Source: Erythrobacter sp. SD-21
GTDB lineage: Bacteria; Pseudomonadota; Alphaproteobacteria; Sphingomonadales; Sphingomonadaceae
DNA length: 64,000 nt
NCBI RefSeq assembly: GCF_000181515.1
Contig: NZ_ABCG01000005.1
Span: 62,001-126,000, forward strand
Direction: 5' to 3'
The notes under the pieces are model-generated. The model did not search any database. It was not told the origin of the DNA and saw nothing but the letters and a program-made list of their open reading frames with translations. Below, piece by piece: positions 19,192 to 26,498 of this stretch (position 1 is the first letter of the stretch; every line of letters begins with the position of its first letter). Both the position numbers and the translations under genes were made by a program.

Positions 19192-20438
19192 GCCTTGTGG
19201 AAATCAATTTCGACGGCATCGTCGGCCCCAGCCACAATTACGCGGGCCTCAGCCTCGGCAATATCGCCAGCGCGAGCCACAAGGGCGACACCTCCTACCC
19301 CCGCGCGGCGGCGCTGCAGGGCATTGCGAAGATCCGCTCGAACATGGCACTGGGCCTTGCGCAGGGCTTCCTCCTGCCGCTTCCGCGCCCGAATGGCGAC
19401 CTCATCCGTGGTCTCGCAATCGATGAGAACACACCGCGCCAGTTGCTCGCAGCCGCCTGGTCGGCCTCGAGCATGTGGACGGCCAACGCCGCCACCGTCA
19501 GCCCTGCGCCCGATACGGCGGACGGACGCTGCCACCTGACCCCTGCTAACCTCGTCACCATGCCGCACCGCGCGCAGGAATGGCAGGACACGCAGGCGCA
19601 GCTCGCGATCGCTTTCGGCGACGAAGAGCACTTCACCATCCACGATGCCATCCTCCCCGCCTTCGGAGACGAGGGCGCGGCCAATCACATGCGCTTTTGC
19701 GAGGGCCATGACGCGAAGGGCGTCGAGGTCTTCGTCTGGGGCAATCAGGGCGGCAAGTTCCCCGCGCGCCAGCACGAACAGGCCAGCCGCGCGATTGCCC
19801 GCCTCCACGGGCTCGATCCGGCAAAATGCGTGTTCATCGAACAGAACCCGGAAGCGATCAAAGCCGGCGCGTTCCACAACGACGTGGTCTCCGTGGCGAA
19901 CGAACGCGTGCTCTTCACCCACGAACGCGCCTTCGCCGACCAGCAGGGCGCTTACGAAGCGATCCGCGAAGCCTTCCCCGCTCTGGAAGTGGTCGAAGTG
20001 CCCGAAAGCGCGGTAAGCCTCGAAGAGGCGATCCGCACTTACCTCTTCAACGCGCAGCTTCTCACCCTGCCCAGCGGCGAAATGGCGCTGGTGGTGCCGA
20101 GCGAGTGCCAGGAAAGCGCCACTGTCTGGGCCTGGTGCGAAAGCATGCTCGCCAGCAACGGCCCGATCCGGAAGGTCATTCCCGTCGACGTGCGCCAGTC
20201 CATGGCCAACGGCGGCGGCCCGGCCTGTTTGCGCCTGCGCGTGGTGGCGGACCCGGCCACGGTCGACCAGCGCTTCATGCTCGACGAGGCCAAGGCCCAG
20301 CGGATCGAAGCTGTGGTCGCGGAAATGTGGCCGAAGACCATCGACCCGCAGGATATCGGCAGCGAGGCGCTGGCCGTCCGCGTGATCGAGGCGCGCGAGG
20401 CCCTGCTGAGTGTCCTATCCTTGGACAGTCTGGCTTGA
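19188..20438 (+). CDS. astB: N-succinylarginine dihydrolase
   Basis: AstB converts N2-succinylarginine to N2-succinylornithine, CO2 and two ammonia. The 416-residue protein shows the GIVGPSHNYAGLSLGNIAS start, the HDAILPAFGDEGAANHMRFC catalytic region, QNPEAIKAGAFHNDVVSV and NGGGPACLRLRV. That last motif places the likely nucleophile at Cys347. Length and motif order match the pentein-fold family. It ends the ast segment. No terminator is obvious before the next gene. Confidence 0.96.
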   Translation: MSLVEINFDGIVGPSHNYAGLSLGNIASASHKGDTSYPRAAALQGIAKIRSNMALGLAQGFLLPLPRPNGDLIRGLAIDENTPRQLLAAAWSASSMWTANAATVSPAPDTADGRCHLTPANLVTMPHRAQEWQDTQAQLAIAFGDEEHFTIHDAILPAFGDEGAANHMRFCEGHDAKGVEVFVWGNQGGKFPARQHEQASRAIARLHGLDPAKCVFIEQNPEAIKAGAFHNDVVSVANERVLFTHERAFADQQGAYEAIREAFPALEVVEVPESAVSLEEAIRTYLFNAQLLTLPSGEMALVVPSECQESATVWAWCESMLASNGPIRKVIPVDVRQSMANGGGPACLRLRVVADPATVDQRFMLDEAKAQRIEAVVAEMWPKTIDPQDIGSEALAVRVIEAREALLSVLSLDSLA

Positions 20439-20581
20439 GTTGGGTGCGCTATGTTTAACCACCTCGACTCTCCTGTCCCCCTTCGACACACTCTTTCTTA
20501 ACCCTCCGATTCGGCAGGAACGTGCGGATGTGCGATCCGTTGGTCTGCCGGGAACTAAGAAAGAGGAGCGCTGCCCCACCC

Positions 20582-20839
20582 ATGTGGACCAAGGTCAAAA
20601 GGCTGTTCGTGATCAAGACACGCTGGGAAGCTTATCTGATCATCTACGCCCTCGCCCTTGGCGCCATGACCCGCGGCGCCCACTACACCGTCGAATACCC
20701 CGGCGTTGGCGGCTGGCTGCTCATGGCAGCTACGGCTGGCGCGGTGTTTCTTGGCGGCGCCAAAATCCTTGATGCGATCCGTTACGAACAGGATAGCAAG
20801 AAGAGTGAGCCAGCCGAGCAGATCAGATCAGATATCTAG
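20582..20839 (+). CDS. Small two-helix membrane protein
   Basis: The 85-residue product starts at ATG 20582, with AAAGAGGAG upstream as ribosome site. Two hydrophobic segments are visible, about residues 17-29 (YLIIYALALGAMT) and 44-60 (LLMAATAGAVFLGGAKI), the first preceded by a basic stretch (MWTKVKRLFVIKTRWE). The tail is charged. I do not recognise a family. It stands 140 bases after astB, so it may have its own promoter. A longer frame upstream begins in non-coding sequence. Confidence 0.7.
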   Translation: MWTKVKRLFVIKTRWEAYLIIYALALGAMTRGAHYTVEYPGVGGWLLMAATAGAVFLGGAKILDAIRYEQDSKKSEPAEQIRSDI

Positions 20840-20885
20840 AGATTTCTTCGAATTTCTGCATAGCCGTTCATTGACCGTGGCGCTT

Positions 20886-20915
20886 AAAACAAAGGCGCCG
20901 CCCGAAGGCAGCGCC
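20886..20915 (-). terminator. Rho-independent terminator of the entericidin-like gene
   Basis: On the minus strand GGCGCTGCC pairs with GGCGGCGCC (one G-T pair) around a TTCG tetraloop, followed by TTTGTTTT. It lies about 30 bases after the stop of the small lipoprotein gene at 20945. It is a textbook intrinsic terminator. Confidence 0.85.
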
Positions 20916-20944
20916 CGAGTTTAGAGCTAGGTTCAGACTGGCTT

Positions 20945-21079
20945 TCAGCAGTTGCCTTCGACGCCGTCGACGCAATCGCCCACTGACTCTACGTCTTCCA
21001 CCGCGCCATCAACGGTATTGCAGGCCGGAAGCAGCATCATCGTGCCGCCGAATGCGAGCATAGTAAGAAGCTTTTTCAT
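20945..21079 (-). CDS. Entericidin-like small lipoprotein
   Basis: This 44-residue product starts at ATG 21079 (GGAGAGAAAAAAA precedes it) with a signal peptide and lipobox, MKKLLTMLAFGGTMMLLPAC. The short acidic mature part begins CNTVDGAVEDVES. Entericidin-type lipoproteins share the C-N-T-V start and tiny size and sit in the membrane, where they affect cell lysis or stress survival in some bacteria. Two further cysteines in the mature part (GDC and the terminal GNC) are unusual. It has its own terminator, and it is flanked by the ssrA gene on the same strand. Confidence 0.8.
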   Translation of the reverse strand: MKKLLTMLAFGGTMMLLPACNTVDGAVEDVESVGDCVDGVEGNC

Positions 21080-21235
21080 TTTTTTTCTCTCCATCGATAT
21101 CGATGCCTAGGAGAATGGCGCAGCAGCACATTTGTTCCTCAAAGCAATTACCGTCCAGGTGGTTAGGTAGCGCACGCGCAATTCTCTCGCGCGCCCGACA
21201 ATGTAAGAAAAAGGGTGTGCCTGATGCTGGAATTA

Positions 21236-21580
21236 GGTGGGGGTTTCTGTTGCTAGCTACCCCCGGAGCCCCGGAATCCGCTTCTGTTGCCCGGTGGGTC
21301 CAACCGCGCTTTAGCTTTGTAAGATCAGGGCGTTAGCCCGTCAGATTACGCTGCGAGAGCGAGTGCTTCGTTATCGTTGGCACTTGTGTGTTGTGAACAG
21401 TTTTACGGGTTACTCAGCCCGGACGAAAACACTGTCTTTCAGCACACGTCGATCCTAGTTCGGCCCCGTCAAAAACCACGTGATATCCGCGGGTTATGGT
21501 GGAGCCGCCGGGTACTGCCCCCGGGTCCGTTGTACCTATTGCACAGCGCAGTTTATCGCCATAGCCGGTCGAAACCGGCA
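21236..21580 (-). ncRNA. ssrA: tmRNA, two-piece (permuted) type
   Basis: The minus strand carries both pieces of an alphaproteobacterial tmRNA. The acceptor piece comes first and ends CGGCTCC-ACCA (21497-21507). After a 29-base gap, the coding piece begins GGGGCCG at 21467, which pairs with CGGCTCC to form the acceptor stem. The T arm is readable just before the acceptor end. The tag frame lies at 21346-21381 and encodes ANDNEALALAA followed by TAA. The coding piece continues through pseudoknots to a GGGGG/CCCCC helix at about 21236-21270. The ends are estimates. The intervening loop should be excised, leaving a nicked tmRNA. Confidence 0.93.
21346..21381 (-). other. tmRNA proteolysis-tag reading frame
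   Basis: Eleven sense codons and a TAA encode ANDNEALALAA, the degradation tag that tmRNA adds to stalled proteins. The AND start and ALAA end match known alphaproteobacterial tags, and ClpXP/ClpAP recognise the LAA end. Confidence 0.93.
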
Positions 21581-21585
21581 GCTCC

Positions 21586-21613
21586 CATATAGCGACCAAT
21601 CGCTTAATGTGAA
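21586..21613 (-). promoter_or_regulatory. Likely ssrA promoter
   Basis: On the minus strand TTCACA (21608-21613) and TATATG (21586-21591) are spaced by 16 bases, close to the sigma-70 pattern. Transcription would start near 21579, just before the acceptor piece. Confidence 0.5.
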
Positions 21614-21619
21614 GTGTAT

Positions 21620-21642
21620 CCCCTCGCGAAACCGCGAGAGGG
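21620..21642 (-). terminator. Hairpin after mscL
   Basis: CCCTCTCGCG and CGCGAGGGG pair around GTTT, with one bulged base, beginning 6 bases after the mscL stop and just before the ssrA promoter. The T tract is weak, so termination is likely but unproven. Confidence 0.5.
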
Positions 21643-21647
21643 CCTTC

Positions 21648-22115
21648 TCAACCCATCGGCCCTTCTTCGGGCGCGTAGTCCGGGCGCGCCGCGCGCAGCT
21701 CGTCGCGGATTTCCTTGAGGATATCGAGTTCGGTCGGACCGGCGGGCTCAGCCTCTTCCTTCTCCTCGAACTCCGCTATAACCTTCTTGGCGTAGCGCAC
21801 TAAGAGGAAGACGATGAAAGCCAGGATCACGAAGTTGATCGCAGCGGTGATGAAGCTGCCGTAGCCGATCATCGCGGCGCCCGCTTCCTGCAGGGCGGCG
21901 TAATCGTCCATCGGGCCTTCATAGCCCTCGGGCGTGTCGAGCAAGATGAAATAGCGGCTGAAATCCGCCCCGCCGAAAATCGCGCCGATAACCGGCATGA
22001 TAATCTCGTCGGTCAGCGATTTGACGATCGCCCCGAAAGCCGCGCCGATGATGACGGCGACTGCGAGGTCCATGACATTGCCCTTCGCAATGAAGGCCTT
22101 GAAGTCTTTCAGCAT
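21648..22115 (-). CDS. mscL: Large-conductance mechanosensitive channel
   Basis: MscL opens under membrane tension and releases solutes during osmotic downshock. The 155-residue protein begins MLKDFKAFIAKGNVMDLAV, with the glycine-rich first pore helix (AVIIGAAFGAIVKSL), a periplasmic loop of variable length (TPEGYEGPMDDY) and the second helix (AAINFVILAFIVFLLVRYAKK). It ends in a cytoplasmic acidic bundle (ELDILKEIRDEL). I chose ATG 22115 because it gives the family N-terminus and has AGGAGGGAC upstream. A longer frame upstream is not conserved. Confidence 0.96.
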   Translation of the reverse strand: MLKDFKAFIAKGNVMDLAVAVIIGAAFGAIVKSLTDEIIMPVIGAIFGGADFSRYFILLDTPEGYEGPMDDYAALQEAGAAMIGYGSFITAAINFVILAFIVFLLVRYAKKVIAEFEEKEEAEPAGPTELDILKEIRDELRAARPDYAPEEGPMG

Positions 22116-22255
22116 CAGTAGTCCCTCCTGCAACCCTGAGAACCCGTCAGCGTTAGTGACATGACCGGGGCGCGTCCTCAAGGCTTGCTTCGCTTGAAAG
22201 CGGGAAGAAGCGTGCTATTTCGGTAAGACAGTCTTTCGAAGGGGAATTACCGATC

Positions 22256-22870
22256 ATGAACCGCATCATTGCCATTCGCACTGCCATACTGGGCGCATTC
22301 GCGCTCGCGCTGTCGGCTTGCGGGATCAATTCGGTCCCCGCCGCAGAAGAAAACGCCAAGGCCAAGTGGGCCGATGTCGAGGCGCAATTCCAACGCCGCG
22401 CCAACCTCATCCCCAATCTCGAGCAGGTGACCATGTCTTCGGCGGAGCAGGAGCGCCAGACGCTGAACGAGGTCATCGAGGCCCGCGCTTCCGCCACGCG
22501 CCCCGAGATCAAGCTCGACGGCGACGACCTGCAAGACTCGGCCAAGATGCAGCAGTACCAGCAGGCGCAGGAAAATCTCGGCACTGCGCTGAGCCGCCTG
22601 CTAGTTTCGGTCGAACGCTATCCCGAACTGCGCAGCCAGGAAAACTTCGGTCGTTTCATGACGCAACTCGAAGGCACGGAGAACCGTATCTCGGTCGCCA
22701 TCCGCGACTATAACGAGGCGGTGCGCCAGTATAACACCACCATCCGCACCTTCCCCGATACTATCGGCGCGAACATCATCCACGGTGCCGAACCCATGGT
22801 GCCCTACGAAGCCGTGAGCGAGGGCGCCGAGACTGCCCCGCAGATCGATATGCGCAGCGACGCGGAATAA
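22256..22870 (+). CDS. LemA family protein
   Basis: The 204-residue product has an N-terminal hydrophobic anchor ending in a lipobox-like LALSACG, then the LemA coiled helical core: KWADVEAQFQRRANLIPNLE and YPELRSQENFGRFMTQLEG (both conserved signatures), ENRISVAIRDYNEAVRQYNT and FPDTIGA. LemA proteins are envelope proteins of unclear role, often next to TPM-domain genes as here. The gene is 19 bases from the first TPM gene, so the three are one operon. Confidence 0.92.
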   Translation: MNRIIAIRTAILGAFALALSACGINSVPAAEENAKAKWADVEAQFQRRANLIPNLEQVTMSSAEQERQTLNEVIEARASATRPEIKLDGDDLQDSAKMQQYQQAQENLGTALSRLLVSVERYPELRSQENFGRFMTQLEGTENRISVAIRDYNEAVRQYNTTIRTFPDTIGANIIHGAEPMVPYEAVSEGAETAPQIDMRSDAE

Positions 22871-22889
22871 CAGAGCGCATACAGACCAG

Positions 22890-23720
22890 ATGACCCAGCT
22901 CTTGCGTATGATGCTGCTCGTGGCAGTCGTGCTCGGCCTTGCCGTGCCGGCTGCCGCGCAGCCCAGCTTCCCGGCATTGAACAACTCCCCGGTGGTCGAT
23001 CAGGCCGACTTATTGACACCTGCCGAGGAGCAGGCGCTCGAAAGAAAGCTCCTCGAATTCGAACAGCGCAGCGAGCGCCAGTTCGTGGTCGCGACGATTG
23101 CCGACCTCGAGGGCTACGACATCGCCGACTACGGCTACCAGCTGGGACGCTTCTGGGAGCTGGGCGATGCCGAGAATGACGATGGTATCATCCTGATTGT
23201 CGCACCGAACGAGCGCGCCATGAGGGTTGAGGTGGGTTACGGGCTCGAGGGCATCATCCCCGACGGGCTTGCCTATGACTATATCGAGGGAATGAAGCCC
23301 TATTTCCGCCAGAACGATTTTTTCGGCGGCATCAACTGGGCATCGGACCGGATTATCGCTCAGCTAGAGCTCCCGCCCGAAGAAGCGGCACAAGTCGCGC
23401 AGCAATCGGAACAGCGCCGCGCGAGCGAGGGTAATGGCTTCCCCATCGGCGGGCTGATCTGGTTCGCCTTCATTTTCTTCTTCTTCATCTTGCCGATGCT
23501 GCGCGGTCGCGGGCGGCGGCGGCGCTATCGCCGGGGTCCGTGGGGCGACACGGCGCGCGACATCATCCTATGGGAAGCCGGCAAGGCCATCGCGCGCGGC
23601 GTCGATGGCGGCTCGCGCGGCGGCTGGGGCGGCGGTGGAGGCTTTGGTGGCGGCGGGTTCGGCGGCTTCTCAGGCGGCGGCGGAAGTTTCGGAGGCGGCG
23701 GCGCTTCGGGGGGCTGGTAA
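22890..23720 (+). CDS. TPM-domain membrane protein (YgcG-like)
   Basis: The 276-residue product has a signal peptide (ending VPAAAQPSF) and a TPM domain over about residues 30-160 (PVVDQADLLTPAEEQALERK and GIILIVAPNERAMRVEVGYG). After a linker comes one membrane segment near 190-208 (GGLIWFAFIFFFFILPML), an Arg-rich patch and a long Gly-rich tail. TPM domains may act as acid phosphatases or in photosystem repair in plants. In bacteria they often accompany LemA. The gene directly abuts the next TPM gene (TAA-ATG). Confidence 0.9.
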   Translation: MTQLLRMMLLVAVVLGLAVPAAAQPSFPALNNSPVVDQADLLTPAEEQALERKLLEFEQRSERQFVVATIADLEGYDIADYGYQLGRFWELGDAENDDGIILIVAPNERAMRVEVGYGLEGIIPDGLAYDYIEGMKPYFRQNDFFGGINWASDRIIAQLELPPEEAAQVAQQSEQRRASEGNGFPIGGLIWFAFIFFFFILPMLRGRGRRRRYRRGPWGDTARDIILWEAGKAIARGVDGGSRGGWGGGGGFGGGGFGGFSGGGGSFGGGGASGGW

Positions 23721-24395
23721 ATGGCATATTTGAGCGAAAAAGAACACGCCATCGTCTCGCAAGCGGTAGCCAATGCGGAAGAGAACACGAGCGGCGAGAT
23801 CGTCACCGTTCTGGCCGACCGATCCGATGGCTACACCGATGTTGCCTTGTGGTGGGCCATCGGGGTGAGCTTTACCGCCATGAGCGTTCTCGCCGCCTTT
23901 CCCGACTTCTTCCTGTCCCTGATCGATGGCTTTCGTGGTGGCTGGACGAGCGATTGGACACAGGGCGAGTTCGTGACACTGGTGCTGCTGGTAGGCCTTG
24001 TAAAATTCCTGGCCATGCTGGCGATCCAGCTGTGGCAGCCGCTCAAGTTCCGCATGATCCCCTCGCCTGTCACCGCGCAACGTGTGCGCGAAGAGGCCGT
24101 GCGCCACTTCAAGGTGGGCGCCGAAGGGCGCACGCATGGGCGCACCGGGATCCTGCTCTATCTCTCCATGCGCGAACACCGCGCCGAGATCGTGGCCGAC
24201 GATGCCATCGCGCGTCTCGTCCATGCTGAAATCTGGGGCGAGGCAATGGTCGACATGCTCGCCCATGTCAGCCGCGGGCGTATCGCCGAGGGGCTTGCGG
24301 CCGGGGTCGAGGATGTCGGCAAGGTTCTGGCCGAGCAATTCCCGCGCGGCGACCACGACGAGAACGAACTTCCCGACCGCCTGATCGAGGTCTGA
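23721..24395 (+). CDS. Second TPM-domain membrane protein
   Basis: The 224-residue product shares the TPM fold with its neighbour but lacks a signal peptide. It starts with AYLSEKEHAIVSQAVANAEE, followed by GEIVTVLADRSDGYTD. It has two hydrophobic segments, about 38-60 and 80-95, and a C-terminal half containing REEAVRHFKVGAEGRTHGRTG and ILLYLSMREHRAEIVADDAI, the usual TPM signature. Together with lemA and the first TPM gene it forms a three-gene unit, probably a membrane-bound complex of unknown function. Confidence 0.9.
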   Translation: MAYLSEKEHAIVSQAVANAEENTSGEIVTVLADRSDGYTDVALWWAIGVSFTAMSVLAAFPDFFLSLIDGFRGGWTSDWTQGEFVTLVLLVGLVKFLAMLAIQLWQPLKFRMIPSPVTAQRVREEAVRHFKVGAEGRTHGRTGILLYLSMREHRAEIVADDAIARLVHAEIWGEAMVDMLAHVSRGRIAEGLAAGVEDVGKVLAEQFPRGDHDENELPDRLIEV

Positions 24396-24396
24396 G

Positions 24397-24942
24397 ATGA
24401 GCGCACCCGACCACGACCTGCCCGAAGAGATCGTCTGGCAGGGCAAGTTCGTCACCGCGAAAAAGCGGGGACGTTGGGAATATGTCTCGCGCAGCCGCGG
24501 CATCCGCGCTGCCGTGATCCTCGCCGTGGACGAGGAGGACCACGTGCTGCTGGTGGAGCAATACCGCGTCCCGCTGGGCCGCACTTGCATCGAGCTTCCC
24601 GCAGGCCTTGTTGGCGACGACGACGGCGGCGAGGACGAGGACCCCCTCGCCGCGGCGGGCCGCGAGCTGGAAGAAGAAACCGGCTATCGCGCAGCGCACC
24701 TCGAGGACATGGGGCATTTCTATTCCTCGCCCGGCATGGTCAGCGAAAGCTTCACGCTGGTGCGGGCGCGCGGCCTGACACGCGTCGGCGACGGCGGCGG
24801 GGTGGAAGGCGAGAACATTATGGTCCACCGCGTGGCCCGCTCTGCCTTGTCCGCTTTCCTCGACGCCAAGCGCAAGGAAGGTTGCGGCGTGGACGTGCGT
24901 ATGCTCCTGCTGCTGGGACAGAACATTATCGAAGGAGAGTGA
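24397..24942 (+). CDS. Nudix hydrolase, ADP-ribose pyrophosphatase-like
   Basis: The 181-residue product carries a Nudix box (GRELEEETGY) with an insertion of several Asp/Glu/Gly residues in front of it (GDDDGGEDEDP). The strand VILAVDEEDHVLLVEQYRVP and ELPAGLVG match the NudF-type enzymes that hydrolyse ADP-ribose or related nucleotide sugars with Mg2+. The ATG lies one base after the previous stop, so it is likely co-transcribed, with the SDR gene after it. Confidence 0.88.
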   Translation: MSAPDHDLPEEIVWQGKFVTAKKRGRWEYVSRSRGIRAAVILAVDEEDHVLLVEQYRVPLGRTCIELPAGLVGDDDGGEDEDPLAAAGRELEEETGYRAAHLEDMGHFYSSPGMVSESFTLVRARGLTRVGDGGGVEGENIMVHRVARSALSAFLDAKRKEGCGVDVRMLLLLGQNIIEGE

Positions 24943-24944
24943 GC

Positions 24945-25739
24945 ATGGCCGAGGCACGCAAAGGTCGCTGCGAGGGGAAACTGGCGCTGGTCACCGGCGC
25001 GGCGCAGGGGCTCGGAAGGGCGCATGCACGGCGGCTTGCCGAAGAGGGCGCGCGAGTCTTGTGTACCGATGTCAACGGAGACGGCGCGGCCGAGAGCGCG
25101 GCTCTTATCAACGAGGCACTGGGCGACGGGACGGCCTATGCGATCGCGCACGACGTAACCGATCCGCTGGCCTGGGAAGCCGCTGTCGACGCCGCGCGCG
25201 AGCACCTTGGCGGCCTAAACGTGCTGGTCAACAACGCCGGGATCGGTGTCGCCGGCAATATCGAGACCTGCGATTTCGACGACTGGAAGCGCTGCTTCTC
25301 GGTCAATGTGGATTCGATCTTCCACGGCTGCCAGAAGGCCCTGCCTCTGATGCGCGAGCACACGCCCGGATCGATCGTCAACATCTCCAGCATTGCGGGA
25401 CTGATCGCTTCCGACACCATGCCCGCCTACAATTCCAGCAAGGCGGCAGTGTGGATGCTGTCGAAATCCATCGCGCTCCACTGCGCGAAGAACAACATGG
25501 ATATCCGATGCAATTCGGTGCACCCGACCTTCGTCGACACGCCGATCCTCGATGGCACGGCGCGGGCGCATAATCTCGACAAAGATGTGCTGATGGGCAA
25601 ACTCGCCCGGCAGATCCCCCTTCGCAAGGTCGGAGAGCCCGACGATATCGCCAACGCTGTGGTTTATCTCGCCAGCGACGAGAGCAAGTTCATGACCGGT
25701 GCGGAGCTGAAGCTCGACGGCGGTATCTCGGCCATGTGA
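24945..25739 (+). CDS. Short-chain dehydrogenase/reductase
   Basis: The 264-residue protein is a classical SDR. It has the cofactor loop TGAAQGLG near residue 17, an NAD-type Asp after the second strand (LCTDVNG), NNAG near 94, the catalytic Ser in NISSIAG, the YNSSK catalytic Tyr-Lys, and the C-terminal GAELKLDGG motif. The substrate is unknown. HPTFVDTPI and LARQIPLRKVGEPDDIANAV suggest a hydroxysteroid- or alcohol-dehydrogenase-like member. The start at 24945 follows GAAGGAGAGTGAGC. It is followed by a convergent hairpin. Confidence 0.92.
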   Translation: MAEARKGRCEGKLALVTGAAQGLGRAHARRLAEEGARVLCTDVNGDGAAESAALINEALGDGTAYAIAHDVTDPLAWEAAVDAAREHLGGLNVLVNNAGIGVAGNIETCDFDDWKRCFSVNVDSIFHGCQKALPLMREHTPGSIVNISSIAGLIASDTMPAYNSSKAAVWMLSKSIALHCAKNNMDIRCNSVHPTFVDTPILDGTARAHNLDKDVLMGKLARQIPLRKVGEPDDIANAVVYLASDESKFMTGAELKLDGGISAM

Positions 25740-25744
25740 GATTT

Positions 25745-25770
25745 GGGACGCGGTGTTGCCCCCGCGTCCC
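25745..25770. terminator. Shared hairpin between convergent genes
   Basis: GGGACGCGG (25745-25753) pairs exactly with CCGCGTCCC (25762-25770). It fills the gap between the SDR stop and the PspC stop. It has no T tract on either side, so it is a plausible two-way terminator or just a stable 3' end. Confidence 0.5.
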
Positions 25771-25773
25771 GGT

Positions 25774-25995
25774 TCAATCTGCGATCAGTGCGATGCCGAG
25801 GTAGATGAGGATGAAGCTGCCGATGCCGAGCAGTGTGCCGAGGACGAAGCCGACGCGAACCAGCGTGGTGTCGATCCCGAAGTAGCGGCCGATCCCGGAG
25901 CATACCCCAGCCAGCTTGCCGTTCTGCCGGTCGAGGCGGAATTTGCGGCTGGGGCTGACAGCGTGGTCGCTGTCGCGGTACTTCAACTGGCTCAT
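25774..25995 (-). CDS. PspC-domain membrane protein
   Basis: The 73-residue product has a basic N-terminal half (RKFRLDRQNGKLAGVCSGIGRY) with the PspC signature GVCSGIGRYFGID, then a hydrophobic segment (LVRVGFVLGTLLGIGSFILIYLGIALI). PspC proteins sense membrane stress and relay it to PspA or sigma factors, although small lone copies are common. Its ATG overlaps the stop of the upstream 39-residue peptide (ATGA), so they are translated together. Confidence 0.9.
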   Translation of the reverse strand: MSQLKYRDSDHAVSPSRKFRLDRQNGKLAGVCSGIGRYFGIDTTLVRVGFVLGTLLGIGSFILIYLGIALIAD

Positions 25996-26111
25996 GCGAG
26001 AACTCCATTAGGCGAAGCAGGGATGATGGCCGTGGCGAAGAAGACCGCCGAGACGGCGAGCGAGAAGACGGCAGCGAGAAGCTTTCCGCCGGATTTGTCG
26101 ATGTCGAACAT
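25992..26111 (-). CDS. 39-residue membrane peptide, copy coupled to pspC
   Basis: This 39-codon frame reads MFDIDKSGGKLLAAV and continues as one hydrophobic helix ending in ATAIIPASPNGVLA. Its stop overlaps the pspC start by one to two bases. A second, similar peptide lies upstream at 26149-26268, with the same M-F-x-x-D start and the same P-A-S-P-x-G end, which strongly suggests both are translated. I do not recognise the family. I infer single-pass membrane peptides acting with PspC. Confidence 0.75.
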   Translation of the reverse strand: MFDIDKSGGKLLAAVFSLAVSAVFFATAIIPASPNGVLA

Positions 26112-26148
26112 GATTGCGTTACCTTTCGAATACATGGGGTGTCTGGAT

Positions 26149-26268
26149 TCAGGCGATGAGGCCAGCAGGCGAAGCGGGGACGATAGCCATGGCCATCATC
26201 AGGGCCGAAGCGCCGATAGCGAAGACCGAAGCGAGAGCCTTGTTGTTGGCGAAGTCGAAAGCGAACAT
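26149..26268 (-). CDS. 39-residue membrane peptide, upstream paralogue
   Basis: This peptide starts at ATG 26268 (AAAGGG lies upstream), reads MFAFDFANNKALASVF and ends AMAIVPASPAGLIA. It shares length, the hydrophobic middle and the C-terminal motif (I/V)PASPxG(V/L)(L/I)A with the copy at 25992. A longer upstream frame exists but would remove the paralogy. It is probably the first gene of a three-gene transcript that ends at pspC. Confidence 0.72.
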   Translation of the reverse strand: MFAFDFANNKALASVFAIGASALMMAMAIVPASPAGLIA

Positions 26269-26498
26269 TGTCTTAAATCCCTTTGTTTCTAATCCCTCCG
26301 CCGGACCATCCAGCGGACACCAACCATCTTGCAACGTGTGTGCCAAACTCGAAAAACTGCAGAAATCCGCCATTTCCTGATTAACAGCGCTCCCCGACCT
26401 CGTTAATCAATCCGAAAGGTTGGGAAATTTCACCACATTTTGGATATGGCGTTTCGGCTGGTGGGTTGAGCGGCTCCGCGCTAGGGCTGGCGCACCCC

